Source of the DNA: Candidatus Binatia bacterium
Lineage (GTDB): Bacteria; Desulfobacterota; Binatia; HRBIN30
Assembly: GCA_026004215.1 (NCBI GenBank)
Contig: BPIR01000004.1
Span: forward strand, 1-64,000
Reading direction: 5' to 3'
Length of the DNA stretch: 64,000 bases
In this document: one piece after another, positions 26,430 through 36,644 of the stretch
Position numbering within the stretch: position 1 is the first letter of the stretch
Layout: the number at the start of each line of letters is the position of its first letter
Program-made: the position numbers and the translations under genes
The notes under the pieces: model-generated
The model's input: the letters and a program-made list of their open reading frames with translations, nothing else
Told to the model about the DNA's origin: nothing
Database searches by the model: none

Positions 26430-27794
26430 ATGACCCAATACGTCGCGAACGCGTCCGAGGAAGTTCCGATCGAGTCGTACGACGACTTGGTGCGCTATTT
26501 CGAGGCGGCGTGTAAGCCGCGCGAGCTTTGGCGCATCGGCACCGAGTACGAGAAAGTCGGCGTGCGTGCTGCAGATGGCGCGGCTGCCCCGTTTACCGGG
26601 GGGATCGAGGAAATCTTGCGGCGCATGGCGGATCGTTACGGTTGGAGCCCCGTGTTGGAAGATGGGCGCGTGGTGGCGCTGGCGGGCAAGCGCGCGTCCA
26701 TTACGCTCGAACCCGGGGGGCAATTGGAGCTGAGCGGGGAGCAGTGGCGAGACGTCCACGAGGCCGGCCAGGAATTCCACGAGCACGTGCGGCAAATCGT
26801 CAGTGTCGCGGGAGAGCTTGGCATTGTGTTCTTGGGCCTGGGCATGCAGCCCGTGAGCCGCGTGGAGGAGATCGAGTGGGTGCCGAAACGGCGCTACCGC
26901 ATCATGGCGCCTTACATGGAAAAAGTCGGCTCGCTCGGCCACCGGATGATGAAGCAGACGGCGACGGTGCAAGTGAATATTGACTTTTCCAGCGAAGCCG
27001 ACGCCATGGAGAAACTCCGCTTGGGCAATGGTCTGGCGCCGCTTCTCAACGCCATATTTGCCAACTCCCCGCTCTGCGATGGCGACCTCAACGGATTTCT
27101 GAGTTTCCGCGGTCATATATGGACCGACACCGACCCGGCGCGTTGTGGTCTTTTGCCGTTCGTGTTCGCCGATTCGCCCGGGTTCAGCGACTATGTGGAA
27201 TACGCCCTCGATGTTCCCATGTACTTCATCGTGCGGGGCGACCGATGGATAGACATGACTCACATGACGTTCCGCGAGTTTTGGCAAAGAGGCTTCGAAG
27301 GCGAGCGTGCGACTTTGGCCGACTGGAACTCGCACCTGACGACGTTGTTTCCCGAGGCGCGCATGAAGCGCTACATCGAGATTCGTTCCGTCGACAGCCA
27401 GCCGCCGGAAATCATGCTTGCGGTGCCTGCTCTCGTCAAAGGCGTCTTTTACGACGGCGACGCCCGCCTTGCAGCCTGGGATCTCGTCAAACGCTGGCGC
27501 TGGGAAGAACGATTGCAACTGTACCACGACGCCCACCGCCAGGCGCTGCGTGCCAAGATCCGCAATTTGGAACTGCGCGAGTTGGCCCGCGAGCTCGTGG
27601 ATATTGCCGAGTACGGGCTCGACCGGCAGCGCCCGCCCGGCGGCGAAAGCGAGGCCATGTACTTGGAGCAAGTCCGGGATTATGCGCGCAAGGGGATTTG
27701 TCCGGCAGAGCGCGTGATCGAGAAATGGATCGGCACGTGGAATCGCGATCCGGCGCGCCTCGTGCAAGCGCTGGCTTACCGTACCGGTGCCTGA
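26430..27794 (+). CDS. gshA: Glutamate-cysteine ligase (GCS2/plant-like type)
   Basis: A 454-residue enzyme making gamma-glutamylcysteine, the first step of glutathione synthesis. Family features: ELWRIGTEYEKVGV (substrate and metal-binding glutamates), ASITLEPGGQLELSG, GLGMQPVSRVEEIEWVPKRRY, MKQTATVQVNIDF, and MKRYIEIRSVDSQPPE near the C-terminus. This set belongs to the plant/proteobacterial group rather than the E. coli type. No glutathione synthetase gene is in the window. Two GST-type proteins encoded upstream would use the product. Confidence 0.88.
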   Translation: MTQYVANASEEVPIESYDDLVRYFEAACKPRELWRIGTEYEKVGVRAADGAAAPFTGGIEEILRRMADRYGWSPVLEDGRVVALAGKRASITLEPGGQLELSGEQWRDVHEAGQEFHEHVRQIVSVAGELGIVFLGLGMQPVSRVEEIEWVPKRRYRIMAPYMEKVGSLGHRMMKQTATVQVNIDFSSEADAMEKLRLGNGLAPLLNAIFANSPLCDGDLNGFLSFRGHIWTDTDPARCGLLPFVFADSPGFSDYVEYALDVPMYFIVRGDRWIDMTHMTFREFWQRGFEGERATLADWNSHLTTLFPEARMKRYIEIRSVDSQPPEIMLAVPALVKGVFYDGDARLAAWDLVKRWRWEERLQLYHDAHRQALRAKIRNLELRELARELVDIAEYGLDRQRPPGGESEAMYLEQVRDYARKGICPAERVIEKWIGTWNRDPARLVQALAYRTGA

Positions 27795-27815
27795 GCGGAG
27801 GGAAGCTCGACGTTC

Positions 27816-28625
27816 ATGGCGCAGAGAGTGGTGAGCTTGTTGACGGATTTCGGCGTGGCCGACCCTTACGTCGGCATCATGAAAGGAGTGATTTTGTCGC
27901 GCGCGCCCGCAGCGGCCATCGTCGATCTCACCCACGAAATTCCGCCCCAACAAGTGTTCCTCGGAGCCCTGGCCTTGCGCAGCGCTGCCCCATTCTTCCC
28001 ATCGGGAACGATTCACGTGGCCGTGGTGGATCCCGGTGTGGGCTCGCAGCGCCGGGCACTCGCTGTAGCGACCGCAACGCACCTGTTTTTAGGGCCCGAC
28101 AACGGCTTGCTCACTTTGGCTGCCCCGCGAGGAGCACGGCTGGTGGTGCGGGAACTGGCCAACGCGGATCTCTTTTGCCACCCAGTATCCCACACGTTTC
28201 ACGGTCGCGATATCTTCGCGTCCGTTGCCGGTCATTTGGCGGCGGGCGTGCGGCTCGAAGATGTCGGCCCGGAAGTCGGCGAGATCTGCGAGCTCGAATG
28301 GCCTCGTCCCGCGATGCGTTTCGGGGCACTCTACGGGCGCGTGCTCTACATAGATCGCTTCGGCAACCTGATAACCAATTTCGATGCGGCCAGTCTAAGC
28401 GCCTTTGCGACCGAGCGGCTTTGGTTTAGGATTCGCGGCGCATGGATTCAGGGACTCGTTCCGACTTACGCCAGTTTGTCCGAGGGAGCTTTAGGAGCCT
28501 TGTTCGGGAGTTGGGGGCTAATGGAAATTGCCGTCCGCAACGGCAGTGCGGCGCGCGTTCTGGAAGCGGGGGTGGGCGATGAGGTGGTGGCAACGACCGC
28601 AAGAACCGAGACGCCGCGCGGTTGA
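27816..28625 (+). CDS. SAM hydroxide adenosyltransferase (DUF62)
   Basis: A 269-residue protein of the family that hydrolyses S-adenosylmethionine to adenosine and methionine (related to fluorinase/chlorinase). Signatures: LLTDFGVADPYVGIMKGV, VDLTHEIPPQQ, HVAVVDPGVGS, GPDNGLLTL, FHGRDIFAS and DRFGNLITNF. Its 3' end overlaps the site-2 protease gene by 47 nt, implying one transcript. Confidence 0.88.
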   Translation: MAQRVVSLLTDFGVADPYVGIMKGVILSRAPAAAIVDLTHEIPPQQVFLGALALRSAAPFFPSGTIHVAVVDPGVGSQRRALAVATATHLFLGPDNGLLTLAAPRGARLVVRELANADLFCHPVSHTFHGRDIFASVAGHLAAGVRLEDVGPEVGEICELEWPRPAMRFGALYGRVLYIDRFGNLITNFDAASLSAFATERLWFRIRGAWIQGLVPTYASLSEGALGALFGSWGLMEIAVRNGSAARVLEAGVGDEVVATTARTETPRG

Positions 28626-29625
28626 TCCCGACGCCGTGCTGGAAATGATGCGCGCGGACGAAGGCGTGTACACGTCGCCGCTGGCTACGCCTGTGGCTCG
28701 GCGTTACCCGCACAAGATCGGGCTGCACCTGACGTTGTTTTTGGTGACGTTTGCCACCGTGACGATCAACGGCGCGCTTCTCGAGGGCGTGGATTTGTTG
28801 CAAAACCCCGGGGGAGTGCTCGCGGGCATTCCCTTTGCCATTGCGTTGATGTCCATCCTCACCATTCACGAGCTGGGCCATTACTTCACCGCCCGCTATC
28901 ACCGAGTGCCTGCCAGCTTACCGTACTTTTTGCCGGCGCCGCCGTTTTTCATCGGCACGTTCGGGGCGTTCATCCGCATGGAAGCGGTACCGCACAGCCG
29001 TGCCGCGCTGTTCGATGTGGGCGCGGCTGGCCCGTGGGCCGGTTTTGTGGCGGCAGTGGTGGCGTTCCTGATTGGCCTCGAGCAATCCCACATCCAACCC
29101 ATGCCTTCGGATGGCCTTGGGCTGGAGCTTGGCGATTCTTTGTTGACAAAAGCGCTCGTGCACTGGGTGCATGGGGATATTCCCGACGGGTATGCTCTGT
29201 ACTTCAGTCCGGTGGCGTTTGCCGGCTGGGTCGGGTTTTTTGTTACGGTTCTGAACTTGCTTCCCATTGGCCAGCTCGACGGCGGCCATGTAACTTACGC
29301 TTTCTTGGGGCGCCGCCATGCCTTATGGGCGCGGCTTGCCTGGGTCGGTGTGCTGGCGTGCGCCCTGTTCTTTTGGCCCGGCTGGTATTTCTGGGCCCTG
29401 TTCCCTGTGCTTCTCGGGTTCGACCACCCGCCGACTCGTACGGATTGGATTCCGCTCCGCGGGTGGCGCCGATTTGGGTTTTTCATGACCGTGTTGCTGT
29501 TCGTGGCCTTGTTCGTGCCCAAACCGATAGCGCCAGTGTTTTCGCCGCAGAGCGAACAACGCGACAGCGTGCCGGTGGAGCGCGAGCGAGAGCCGTTGCG
29601 CGCGCTCGGGTTGCAGGAAGCTTGA
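28579..29625 (+). CDS. Site-2 protease-like M50 membrane metalloprotease
   Basis: A 348-residue multi-spanning protein. The zinc site HELGH lies in a membrane helix (about residue 97), and LLPIGQLDGGH supplies the second conserved motif of M50 proteases. PYFLPAPPFFIGTFGAF is typical of the RseP/EcsB-like soluble-substrate site-2 branch. No PDZ domain is visible. Such enzymes cut membrane-bound substrates. The start is chosen at ATG 28579, overlapping the upstream gene. The dCMP deaminase gene starts 2 nt after its stop. Confidence 0.85.
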   Translation: MRWWQRPQEPRRRAVDPDAVLEMMRADEGVYTSPLATPVARRYPHKIGLHLTLFLVTFATVTINGALLEGVDLLQNPGGVLAGIPFAIALMSILTIHELGHYFTARYHRVPASLPYFLPAPPFFIGTFGAFIRMEAVPHSRAALFDVGAAGPWAGFVAAVVAFLIGLEQSHIQPMPSDGLGLELGDSLLTKALVHWVHGDIPDGYALYFSPVAFAGWVGFFVTVLNLLPIGQLDGGHVTYAFLGRRHALWARLAWVGVLACALFFWPGWYFWALFPVLLGFDHPPTRTDWIPLRGWRRFGFFMTVLLFVALFVPKPIAPVFSPQSEQRDSVPVEREREPLRALGLQEA

Positions 29626-29627
29626 GT

Positions 29628-30086
29628 ATGACGGCCGTTCGTCCGAGTTGGGATCAGTACTTTTTGACCATCACGCGCACCGTAGCGGAGCGCTCGACGT
29701 GCCTGCGGGCCAAGGTGGGGGCGGTCATCGTGCGCGACAAGAACATTCTTGCCACGGGTTACAATGGGGCACCGTCCGGCCTGCCCCACTGTCTCGACGT
29801 GGGTTGTCTCGTGTATCGCTCCACGACACCGACCGGAGAAGTGGAGGAGAATTGCTTCCGGACCATTCACGCGGAAATCAACGCCATCGCACAAGCTGCC
29901 AAGAACGGTACGTCGATCCGCGACGCCACGATTTACATCACCCACACGCCGTGCATTCATTGCTTCAAGGTGCTGGTGAATACGGGGATTGTGCGCATTT
30001 GTTACGAGAAGGAGTACAAGCTCCACACCTTGAAGCCCTTGCTGGAGTTCGCACCGCAGGTGCGCTTGCAAAAGGTGGAGTTGTGA
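29628..30086 (+). CDS. dCMP deaminase-type cytidine deaminase
   Basis: A 152-residue zinc deaminase. Motifs: AKVGAVIV, ATGYNGAPSGLPHC, the zinc/catalytic HAEINAIAQAA, and PCIHCFKVLVNTGI. The extra Cys/His set after GAPSGLPHCLDVGC is typical of ComEB/dCMP deaminases, which make dUMP for thymidylate synthesis. Thymidylate kinase is encoded elsewhere in the window at 55936. It starts 2 nt after the protease stop and so is probably co-transcribed. Confidence 0.88.
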   Translation: MTAVRPSWDQYFLTITRTVAERSTCLRAKVGAVIVRDKNILATGYNGAPSGLPHCLDVGCLVYRSTTPTGEVEENCFRTIHAEINAIAQAAKNGTSIRDATIYITHTPCIHCFKVLVNTGIVRICYEKEYKLHTLKPLLEFAPQVRLQKVEL

Positions 30087-30216
30087 AACCACTCGAGCGG
30101 CGCGGGTGGCGCAACACTGTGCACTTTGACGCGGCGGTCAAAGGCTTCGGCAAGGCAAGAGATGGTTCGGTGCCATCGGCTTGCATTGCCGTGCCAGGGC
30201 GTGTTCGATAGCGCGT

Positions 30217-31230
30217 ATGAAGGCGCTCGTCGTACGGACGCCAAGGCCCATCGAGGAGAAGCCGCTAGAGCTCGTTGAGTTGCCCGTGCCGGAACCCGGG
30301 GCGGGCGAGTTGCTCGTGCGGGTGCGCGCTTGCGGGGTGTGCCGGACCGACTTGCACGTGGTCGAGGGGGATTTGCCCCCGGTCCGCGACAGGGTAGTGC
30401 CGGGTCACCAAGTGGTCGGGATCGTAACCGCCTTGGGTAGAGGTGCGTCGCGCTTTCGAGTGGGCGACCGTGTGGGCATTGCTTGGCTGCGCAAAACCTG
30501 CGGCAGTTGCGCCTACTGTACGCAAGGTCGCGAAAACTTGTGCCCGAATGCGCAATTCACCGGTTACCACGCCGATGGCGGCTATGCGGAGTACACCGTG
30601 GTTCCGGAAAGCTTCGCCTACGCCATCCCCCCTGCTCTCGGCGACGCGGAGGCCACGCCGCTACTGTGTGCCGGAATCATCGGGTATCGCGCCTTGCGGC
30701 GTGCAGAAACGCGGCCGGGCTGCCGCTTGGGTTTGTATGGGTTCGGGTCGTCTGCCCACATCGCCGTTCAAGTGGCTCGCTATTGGGGCTGCGAGGTCTT
30801 CGTCATGACGCGTGACCCAAAACACCGCGAGCTTGCACGCAAGCTGGGGGCGGTGTGGGTCGGAGATGCAGCGGAGCGGCCCCCAGCACCGCTCGACTCC
30901 GCGATTTTGTTTGCTCCTGTGGGCCATTTGGTTCCGCCCGCTCTGGAGGCACTCGATCGCGGTGGAACCTTGGCCATTGCCGGCATTTACCTGACGGACA
31001 TACCGCAAATCCAATACGAGAAGCATTTATTTTACGAGAAAAACTTGCGCAGTGTGACCGCCAACACCCGCGCCGATGGAGAAGAACTCCTGGCCTTAGC
31101 CGCGCAAATTCCCATTCGGCCGCACACCACAGTGTTCCCGCTGAGCGCAGCCAACGAGGTGCTCGATCGGCTCAAGCACGACGGTCTCGAAGGTACGGGC
31201 GTGCTGGTAGTGGAGCCGCAAGCGGCCTAG
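30217..31230 (+). CDS. Zinc-dependent alcohol dehydrogenase
   Basis: A 337-residue medium-chain dehydrogenase. The catalytic zinc site is CGVCRTDLH with GHQVVG. The structural zinc cysteines are in CGSCAYCTQGRENLC. The Rossmann motif is degenerate, LGLYGFGSSAHIAVQVA, as in AdhA-like NAD(P) alcohol dehydrogenases that carry GFGASAH. Likely oxidises or reduces a primary alcohol/aldehyde. A short palindrome (CCGGCTTAAGCCGG, 31231-31244) follows the stop. Confidence 0.88.
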   Translation: MKALVVRTPRPIEEKPLELVELPVPEPGAGELLVRVRACGVCRTDLHVVEGDLPPVRDRVVPGHQVVGIVTALGRGASRFRVGDRVGIAWLRKTCGSCAYCTQGRENLCPNAQFTGYHADGGYAEYTVVPESFAYAIPPALGDAEATPLLCAGIIGYRALRRAETRPGCRLGLYGFGSSAHIAVQVARYWGCEVFVMTRDPKHRELARKLGAVWVGDAAERPPAPLDSAILFAPVGHLVPPALEALDRGGTLAIAGIYLTDIPQIQYEKHLFYEKNLRSVTANTRADGEELLALAAQIPIRPHTTVFPLSAANEVLDRLKHDGLEGTGVLVVEPQAA

Positions 31231-31244
31231 CCGGCTTAAGCCGG
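31231..31244. repeat. 14-bp palindrome after the alcohol dehydrogenase
   Basis: CCGGCTTAAGCCGG starts right at the end of the alcohol dehydrogenase stop codon. It is self-complementary and could be a weak hairpin or a protein-binding site. No T-run follows. Confidence 0.35.
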
Positions 31245-31427
31245 AGGTATGGCCGCACCCCGCCTCTCGGTGCGCGCCCCGTCACACAACCTGCCCAATG
31301 CAAGGGCGGATCGTTTGGGGCACCCAGGTGATTGTCGGGGGAGGCCACATGCCGGGTAGGAGGCGCGCAAGCAGCACCGGAACCGTTCCATGCTTTGGCG
31401 AGCCGAATGTGCTATGCGGCGGCAGCC

Positions 31428-32804
31428 ATGAAAACGGAAGCTGACGATGTGCGCCGTCTCCCTCCGCAAAGTTTGGACGCGGAACAATCTGTTCTCGGAG
31501 GCATTTTGCTCGACACCGGCGCAATCGATCGAGCGGTCGAACTTTTGAGCGCTGAGGATTTCTACCGTGAGGCGCACCGGAAAATCTTTCGCGCCATGCT
31601 GGCATTGAGCCAGCGGGGCGAGCCGGTGGATGTGGTCACGCTGGCCAACGAGCTGACTGCGGAAGGTTGCCTCGAAGAAGTGGGCGGCACGGCTTACTTG
31701 GTGGAGTTAGCCGAGCGGGTTCCCACTGCAGCAAATCTCGCCTATTACGCGCGCATCGTTCGCGAGAAGGCGATTCTGCGCGAGGTGATCCAGGCGGCCA
31801 CCGAGCTCGCGGCCAGTGCCTACGAAGCACGACCGGGCGAGGTGGACGATTTTCTCGATCGAGTGGAGCATCGCATTTTCGAGATTTCCGAGCGGCGGGT
31901 GCGCCCGCAGTTCGCCAAGATGAACGATTTGATGCTGACGGCGGTGCACACGATCGAAAGTTTGTACGAGCGCCGTGGTCTGATTACCGGCGTGCCCACG
32001 GGTTTCGTGGATTTGGATCGCCTCACCTCGGGTTTGCAGCCGGCGGACCTGATCATCGTCGCTGCCCGCCCCGGCATGGGAAAAACCGCCTTTGCCCTCA
32101 ATGTTGCCGTGAACGCTGCCCAGCAAGCCAACGTGGGGGTGGCGGTGTTCTCGCTCGAAATGTCCAAGCAGCAGCTCGCTCTCCGGATGTTGTGCTCGGA
32201 GGCTGGCGTCGACAGTCACAACGTGCGCACCGGGTACTTGGCCTCCGGCGACTTCCAAAAGATTGTCCATGCGGCCGACCGCTTGAGCCGGTTGCCGATC
32301 TTCATTGACGACACCCCGGGCCTTTCGATTTTGGAGCTGCGTGCCAAAGCCCGGCGCCTCAAGCGCGAACAAGAGGCGAAGCTGGGTTTGGTGGTGGTGG
32401 ACTACTTGCAGTTGATGCGCGGGCACGAGCGCACCGATAACCGGGAGCAAGAAATCTCCAGCATCTCGCGATCTCTCAAAGCGTTGGCCAAGGAACTCGA
32501 CATCCCGGTGATGGCTCTGGCCCAATTGAATCGGCAAGTGGAGTCACGGGCAGACCGAAGACCCATCATGGCCGATTTGCGCGAGTCGGGGGCGATCGAA
32601 CAAGATGCAGACCTGATTTTGTTCTTGTTCCGCCCGTGGGTGTACGAGAAGAAGAAAGACAACGAACACGACGCCGAAGTGATCATCGGGAAGCAGCGCA
32701 ATGGGCCGACGGACATTGTCAAGCTCACCTACCTGCCGGAGTACACGCGGTTCGAAAATCGAACCGAAATGGAGCTCGTGGTCCCGGCGGAAGACGAGCT
32801 TTGA
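31428..32804 (+). CDS. dnaB: Replicative DNA helicase DnaB
   Basis: A 458-residue hexameric helicase. An N-terminal helical domain starts PPQSLDAEQSVLGGIL. The RecA-like C-terminal domain has Walker A ARPGMGKTAFALN, Walker B LVVVDYLQLM, and the conserved ALAQLNRQVE and DLRESGAIEQDAD motifs. No intein is present. ATG 31428 is preferred, being close to the start of homology; in-frame ATGs at 31407 and 31332 are alternatives. surE begins 10 nt downstream. Confidence 0.95.
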   Translation: MKTEADDVRRLPPQSLDAEQSVLGGILLDTGAIDRAVELLSAEDFYREAHRKIFRAMLALSQRGEPVDVVTLANELTAEGCLEEVGGTAYLVELAERVPTAANLAYYARIVREKAILREVIQAATELAASAYEARPGEVDDFLDRVEHRIFEISERRVRPQFAKMNDLMLTAVHTIESLYERRGLITGVPTGFVDLDRLTSGLQPADLIIVAARPGMGKTAFALNVAVNAAQQANVGVAVFSLEMSKQQLALRMLCSEAGVDSHNVRTGYLASGDFQKIVHAADRLSRLPIFIDDTPGLSILELRAKARRLKREQEAKLGLVVVDYLQLMRGHERTDNREQEISSISRSLKALAKELDIPVMALAQLNRQVESRADRRPIMADLRESGAIEQDADLILFLFRPWVYEKKKDNEHDAEVIIGKQRNGPTDIVKLTYLPEYTRFENRTEMELVVPAEDEL

Positions 32805-32813
32805 GGTCGTGCC

Positions 32814-33596
32814 GTGCCGCGCGTGCTGCTTTCGAACGATGACGGCGTGGATTCTCCCACTTTGCTGCCATTTGTCCAGTGCCTATCCCGCTGGGCGGAA
32901 GTCGCCGTGGTCGTTCCGGCACGAGAAAAAAGCTGGATCGGAAAAGCCATTACGCGATTTGCGCCGGTGACGGCCGAACTCCGGGAGCGCAACGGAGTGC
33001 CGTGGGCGGTGGTGGAAGGTTCGCCGGCCGATTGCGTGAACTTGGCCGTCCACTCGTTCGGCTGGGCACGCCCCGATTTGGTGGTGTCGGGGATCAACCT
33101 GGGCCTGAATTTCGGCTCGGCGTTCGTGCTTTCCAGCGGCACCATCGGTGCCGTCTTCGAGGGGTGGATCGCAGGTCTTCCCGCCGTCGCGTTTTCCATG
33201 GCGATCCCGAACGACGCGTTTGGTTTAAAGGGTGAGGCGCGGCAGGCGGCCGTCGGCGAGCGTGCCGTGCGGGTGGCGGAAGTCGCCAGTGATATCGCAC
33301 GCACGCTGTGGGAGGTCGGTTTTCCGAAGTCGGTGGATGCGTTTTCCGTGAACTTGCCTGCGGAAGCGACCCTGGAAACGCCGCGTCGGGTGACGGGCGT
33401 GACCCGCACGCGTTACGGACCGTTATTCGTGCCGGACGGCGCTGGCTGTTTTCGCCATCGCTTTAGTTACCTCGAGCCTCTCGAAGATGAAGGGGACGTG
33501 TCCGTCGTTTCGCGCGGCTTCGTGGCCATCACGCCGTTGCGACTCGACTTTTCTGTGCCCCTGCCGGCTGCGCTGCGCCAGCGCTTGGAGCGTTGA
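32814..33596 (+). CDS. surE: 5'/3'-nucleotidase SurE
   Basis: A 260-residue metal-dependent nucleoside monophosphatase. It has the N-terminal LLSNDDGVDSP metal site, VVVPAREKSWIGKAIT, GSPADCVNLAV and LVVSGINLGLNFG, all SurE signatures. It starts with GTG, 10 nt after dnaB, so the two are probably co-transcribed. Confidence 0.88.
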   Translation: MPRVLLSNDDGVDSPTLLPFVQCLSRWAEVAVVVPAREKSWIGKAITRFAPVTAELRERNGVPWAVVEGSPADCVNLAVHSFGWARPDLVVSGINLGLNFGSAFVLSSGTIGAVFEGWIAGLPAVAFSMAIPNDAFGLKGEARQAAVGERAVRVAEVASDIARTLWEVGFPKSVDAFSVNLPAEATLETPRRVTGVTRTRYGPLFVPDGAGCFRHRFSYLEPLEDEGDVSVVSRGFVAITPLRLDFSVPLPAALRQRLER

Positions 33597-33630
33597 ACGC
33601 ACCTCGTGTGCATTGCGGAGGTGTCTCCCG

Positions 33631-35091
33631 ATGAACGCAAAATTTCGAATCGGTTGTCTGCTGGCCTTTTTGTTCGCGCGGATGGGCTCGGGGGCAACCG
33701 TGCCTGCGCCGGTAGTGACGGTGTATTCTTCTGCGGGCGGGAGTTCGGAGGGGGGATTTGCCTTAGTGGAGGAACGCCGGGTTTTCGATCTGGTGCCCGG
33801 CTACAATCGCGTGCTGTGGGAGGGGTTTCCGCGGGCCGTGGACGCCAACTCCATCCAACTCCTGCCGGAAGAGGAAGGGGTGCGCGTGCTCGCGCAAACG
33901 TTTCTGCCGGCCACGGAGGAAAGCCAGTTGGCTTTGGCGAAGTATGTCGGACAACACGTGCGCGTGCATCCCGACACGTCCCCAGGCCAGGTGTGGGAAG
34001 GGACCTTGCTCGCAAGCGGCCCGCGCGTGCTCCTGCGCGATGCGCAAGGGGGCATCCATGTATTTGCCGATCCGAAGCATGTCGAAATTCCATCTGGCGA
34101 TGCGGTTGCGCGTATGGGTGTCATCTGGGAAGTCGAGGCGCAGCGGGGCGGCCGAGTGCCCGCTATGGCCCGGTATGAAACGGCGGGTTTCGACTGGCAC
34201 GCGCAATACACCGTGACGCTGCAACCAGGGGCAGACAGCAACCGCGGTGTTTTGGATCTCGCTGGAGCCTTCTTGGTGGAGAACCGCACCGAAGTGTCGT
34301 GGCACGAGGCGCGACTGTATTTGATTGCCGGTGATGTCCATCGCCCGCTACCACGGCCGAAACCCCAGCGCATGTTCGCGCAACGCGAAGTGGCCGCATT
34401 GTCCCAGACCGAGGGCGGCGTCAAAGCCGAGGCCGCCGGGGAACATTACGAATATGCAGTTCCCCGCGCGGTGTCTCTGCCGGCCGGTTCCGTGGTGCGC
34501 GTGGAGGGGCTTGGGACCTGGGGCGGCATTCCATACGAACAAGAATTGATCTGCCGGAATCGCATGGGGGAGTGGTTCGCGGGTCGCGGCAGCGCCGTTA
34601 CCGAACGGGAGCCAGGTGGCAGTCCGTCATTGCCCGTCGAGGTTTTCTTGCGTTTCCGCAATGCGGAGGAAGGCAAACCGGGTGTGCCCTTGCCGGCCGG
34701 AATCGTTCGTGTCGGGGAGCGGCGAGCGGACCAAGCGAGAGGCTGGCGCTTTCTCGGAGCTGCGGATGTACCTGCGACTCCTGTGGGCGAAAAAGTTGTG
34801 ATCCCTCTGGGCACTGCTTTCGACGTGAGTGCCGATCGGAAACAAACGGACTTCTTGTTGCAAAACGAGCAGCGCCGGATGGAAGAAGCGGTGGAAGTTA
34901 CCGTGCGCAACCGGAAGGACCTGGCGGTGCGCGTGCGCGTGCTGGAGACTTTGTACCGCGCCGCGCAGTGGGAGATTACCGAGAGTGCCCCAAAGTTTTC
35001 CCGCTTGGATGCGCGCACGATCGAATTCGTGTTGGATGTTCCCGCGCGTGGGCAATCGCAAGCACGATACCGCGTGCGCTACACTTGGTGA
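33631..35091 (+). CDS. Secreted DUF4139-type protein
   Basis: A 486-residue protein with a short signal peptide (FRIGCLLAFLFARMGSGA). The first half (VTVYSSAGGSSEGGFALVEE, GYNRVLWEGFPRAVDANSIQL) and the C-terminal half (FDVSADRKQTDFLLQNEQR, RNRKDLAVRVRVLETLYRA, ARGQSQARYRVRYTW) match the DUF4139 layout. No enzymatic role is established for the family. It lies 35 bp after surE. Confidence 0.75.
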   Translation: MNAKFRIGCLLAFLFARMGSGATVPAPVVTVYSSAGGSSEGGFALVEERRVFDLVPGYNRVLWEGFPRAVDANSIQLLPEEEGVRVLAQTFLPATEESQLALAKYVGQHVRVHPDTSPGQVWEGTLLASGPRVLLRDAQGGIHVFADPKHVEIPSGDAVARMGVIWEVEAQRGGRVPAMARYETAGFDWHAQYTVTLQPGADSNRGVLDLAGAFLVENRTEVSWHEARLYLIAGDVHRPLPRPKPQRMFAQREVAALSQTEGGVKAEAAGEHYEYAVPRAVSLPAGSVVRVEGLGTWGGIPYEQELICRNRMGEWFAGRGSAVTEREPGGSPSLPVEVFLRFRNAEEGKPGVPLPAGIVRVGERRADQARGWRFLGAADVPATPVGEKVVIPLGTAFDVSADRKQTDFLLQNEQRRMEEAVEVTVRNRKDLAVRVRVLETLYRAAQWEITESAPKFSRLDARTIEFVLDVPARGQSQARYRVRYTW

Positions 35092-35141
35092 GTGCCTTCC
35101 CGTGTATTGTCCGACCTCGTGCGGAGTGTAGAAAGTAGGGC

Positions 35142-36557
35142 ATGGAGCGCGAACGATTGTACATCGGCGGACAATGGGTCGAGCCCAGCACGCGAGATTG
35201 CATTGCAGTCATCCACGCGACTACCGAGGAAGTGATGGCCACGGTTCCTGCGGCCGGAGCGCCCGATGTGGAGCGTGCCGTCGAGGCGGCGGCGCGAGCC
35301 TGGCCGTCGTGGGCAGCCACGCCACTGGAACGCCGCGCGCAGTTCTTGACGGCATTGAGCGAAGAGCTCTCGCGGCGGAGCGAAGCGATTGCCCGCTCGA
35401 TCACCGCGGAAGTTGGCATGCCGATCAAGTTATCGCGCGCCATTCAGGCTGGACTGCCACCGGTGGTGACGCGCTCGTATGCCGAGATCGCGCGCACTTA
35501 CCCGTGGGAGGAACAAGTGGGAAACTCGCGCGTGGTACGACAACCCGTTGGCGTTGTCGCTGCCATTACCCCGTGGAACTACCCATTGCATCAAGCGATA
35601 TGCAAGGTCGCTCCTGCTTTGGCTGCCGGCTGTACGGTCGTGCTTAAGCCGAGCGAGCTCGCACCTCTCACCGCTTTCGAACTGGCCGAGGCGTGCGAAG
35701 CGATCGGATTGCCCGCAGGAGTGTTCAACTTGGTTACGGGGTACGGACCAGTCGTGGGCGAGGCGCTGGCGCAGCACCCGGGGGTGCATTTGGTGTCGTT
35801 TACCGGTTCCACCCGCGCCGGCAAGCGGGTTGCGGAGTTGGCTGCTCGAGGGGTCAAGCGGCTGACCCTGGAACTCGGCGGCAAAAGTCCGTGCGTGGTC
35901 TTCGAGGACGCCGATTTTCCGCGGGCAATCCAATCGTGCGTGAACGAGTGTTTCTTGAACTCTGGGCAGAGCTGCAATGCACTCAGCCGCTTGCTCGCCC
36001 CTCGCCGCCGGTACGAAGAGGCCGTGGAGCTGGCACGCGCGGCTGCCGAGCGATTTACCGTGGGAGATCCCTTTGACGAGCGCACCAAGCTGGGGCCGCT
36101 CGTGTCTGCTGCGCAGCGGGATCGCGTGCGGCGCTTGATTGAAAAAGGGGTGGAGGAGGGGGCGCGGCTGGTGACTGGAGGCCCGGAGCCTCCCGCCGGT
36201 TGCACGCGCGGATACTTCGTGCGTCCGACGGTGTTCGCGGACGTGCGCCCGAATATGACCATTGCCCAAGAGGAAATTTTCGGGCCGGTATTAGCGGTGT
36301 TGCCGTTCGAAGACGAAGAGGACGCCATTCGGATTGCCAACGACACCCGCTATGGTTTGGCGGCCGCGGTATGGTCGGGCGACCCACAGCGCGCGGAGCG
36401 CGTGGCGCGTAGAATCCGTGCAGGCCAAGTGGCCGTGAACGGGGGGCGTTACAACCCGCAGGCCCCGTTTGGCGGTTTCCAAGAGTCGGGAATCGGCCGC
36501 GAACTCGGCAAATACGGCCTGGAAGAGTACCTCGAACTGCAGTCGCTCCAGTTTTGA
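35142..36557 (+). CDS. NAD(P)-dependent aldehyde dehydrogenase
   Basis: A 471-residue member of the aldehyde dehydrogenase superfamily. The cofactor region is [20 protein letters not shown] and [10 protein letters not shown]. The general-base glutamate is in LELGGKSP. The nucleophile Cys is in [11 protein letters not shown] (Gln-Ser-Cys instead of the commoner Gln-x-Cys variants). [13 protein letters not shown] and [13 protein letters not shown] are also present. It fits the group acting on small aliphatic or aromatic aldehydes; the substrate is not predictable. Confidence 0.9.
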   Translation: MERERLYIGGQWVEPSTRDCIAVIHATTEEVMATVPAAGAPDVERAVEAAARAWPSWAATPLERRAQFLTALSEELSRRSEAIARSITAEVGMPIKLSRAIQAGLPPVVTRSYAEIARTYPWEEQVGNSRVVRQPVGVVAAITPWNYPLHQAICKVAPALAAGCTVVLKPSELAPLTAFELAEACEAIGLPAGVFNLVTGYGPVVGEALAQHPGVHLVSFTGSTRAGKRVAELAARGVKRLTLELGGKSPCVVFEDADFPRAIQSCVNECFLNSGQSCNALSRLLAPRRRYEEAVELARAAAERFTVGDPFDERTKLGPLVSAAQRDRVRRLIEKGVEEGARLVTGGPEPPAGCTRGYFVRPTVFADVRPNMTIAQEEIFGPVLAVLPFEDEEDAIRIANDTRYGLAAAVWSGDPQRAERVARRIRAGQVAVNGGRYNPQAPFGGFQESGIGRELGKYGLEEYLELQSLQF

Positions 36558-36644
36558 CATTGCGGAGCACGGCTAGGAACGACCCGGCGGCGAACGTTGC
36601 GGAAGCGCGGGTAGTTGTGCGACTCTACAGGGTTCCTGCAGACC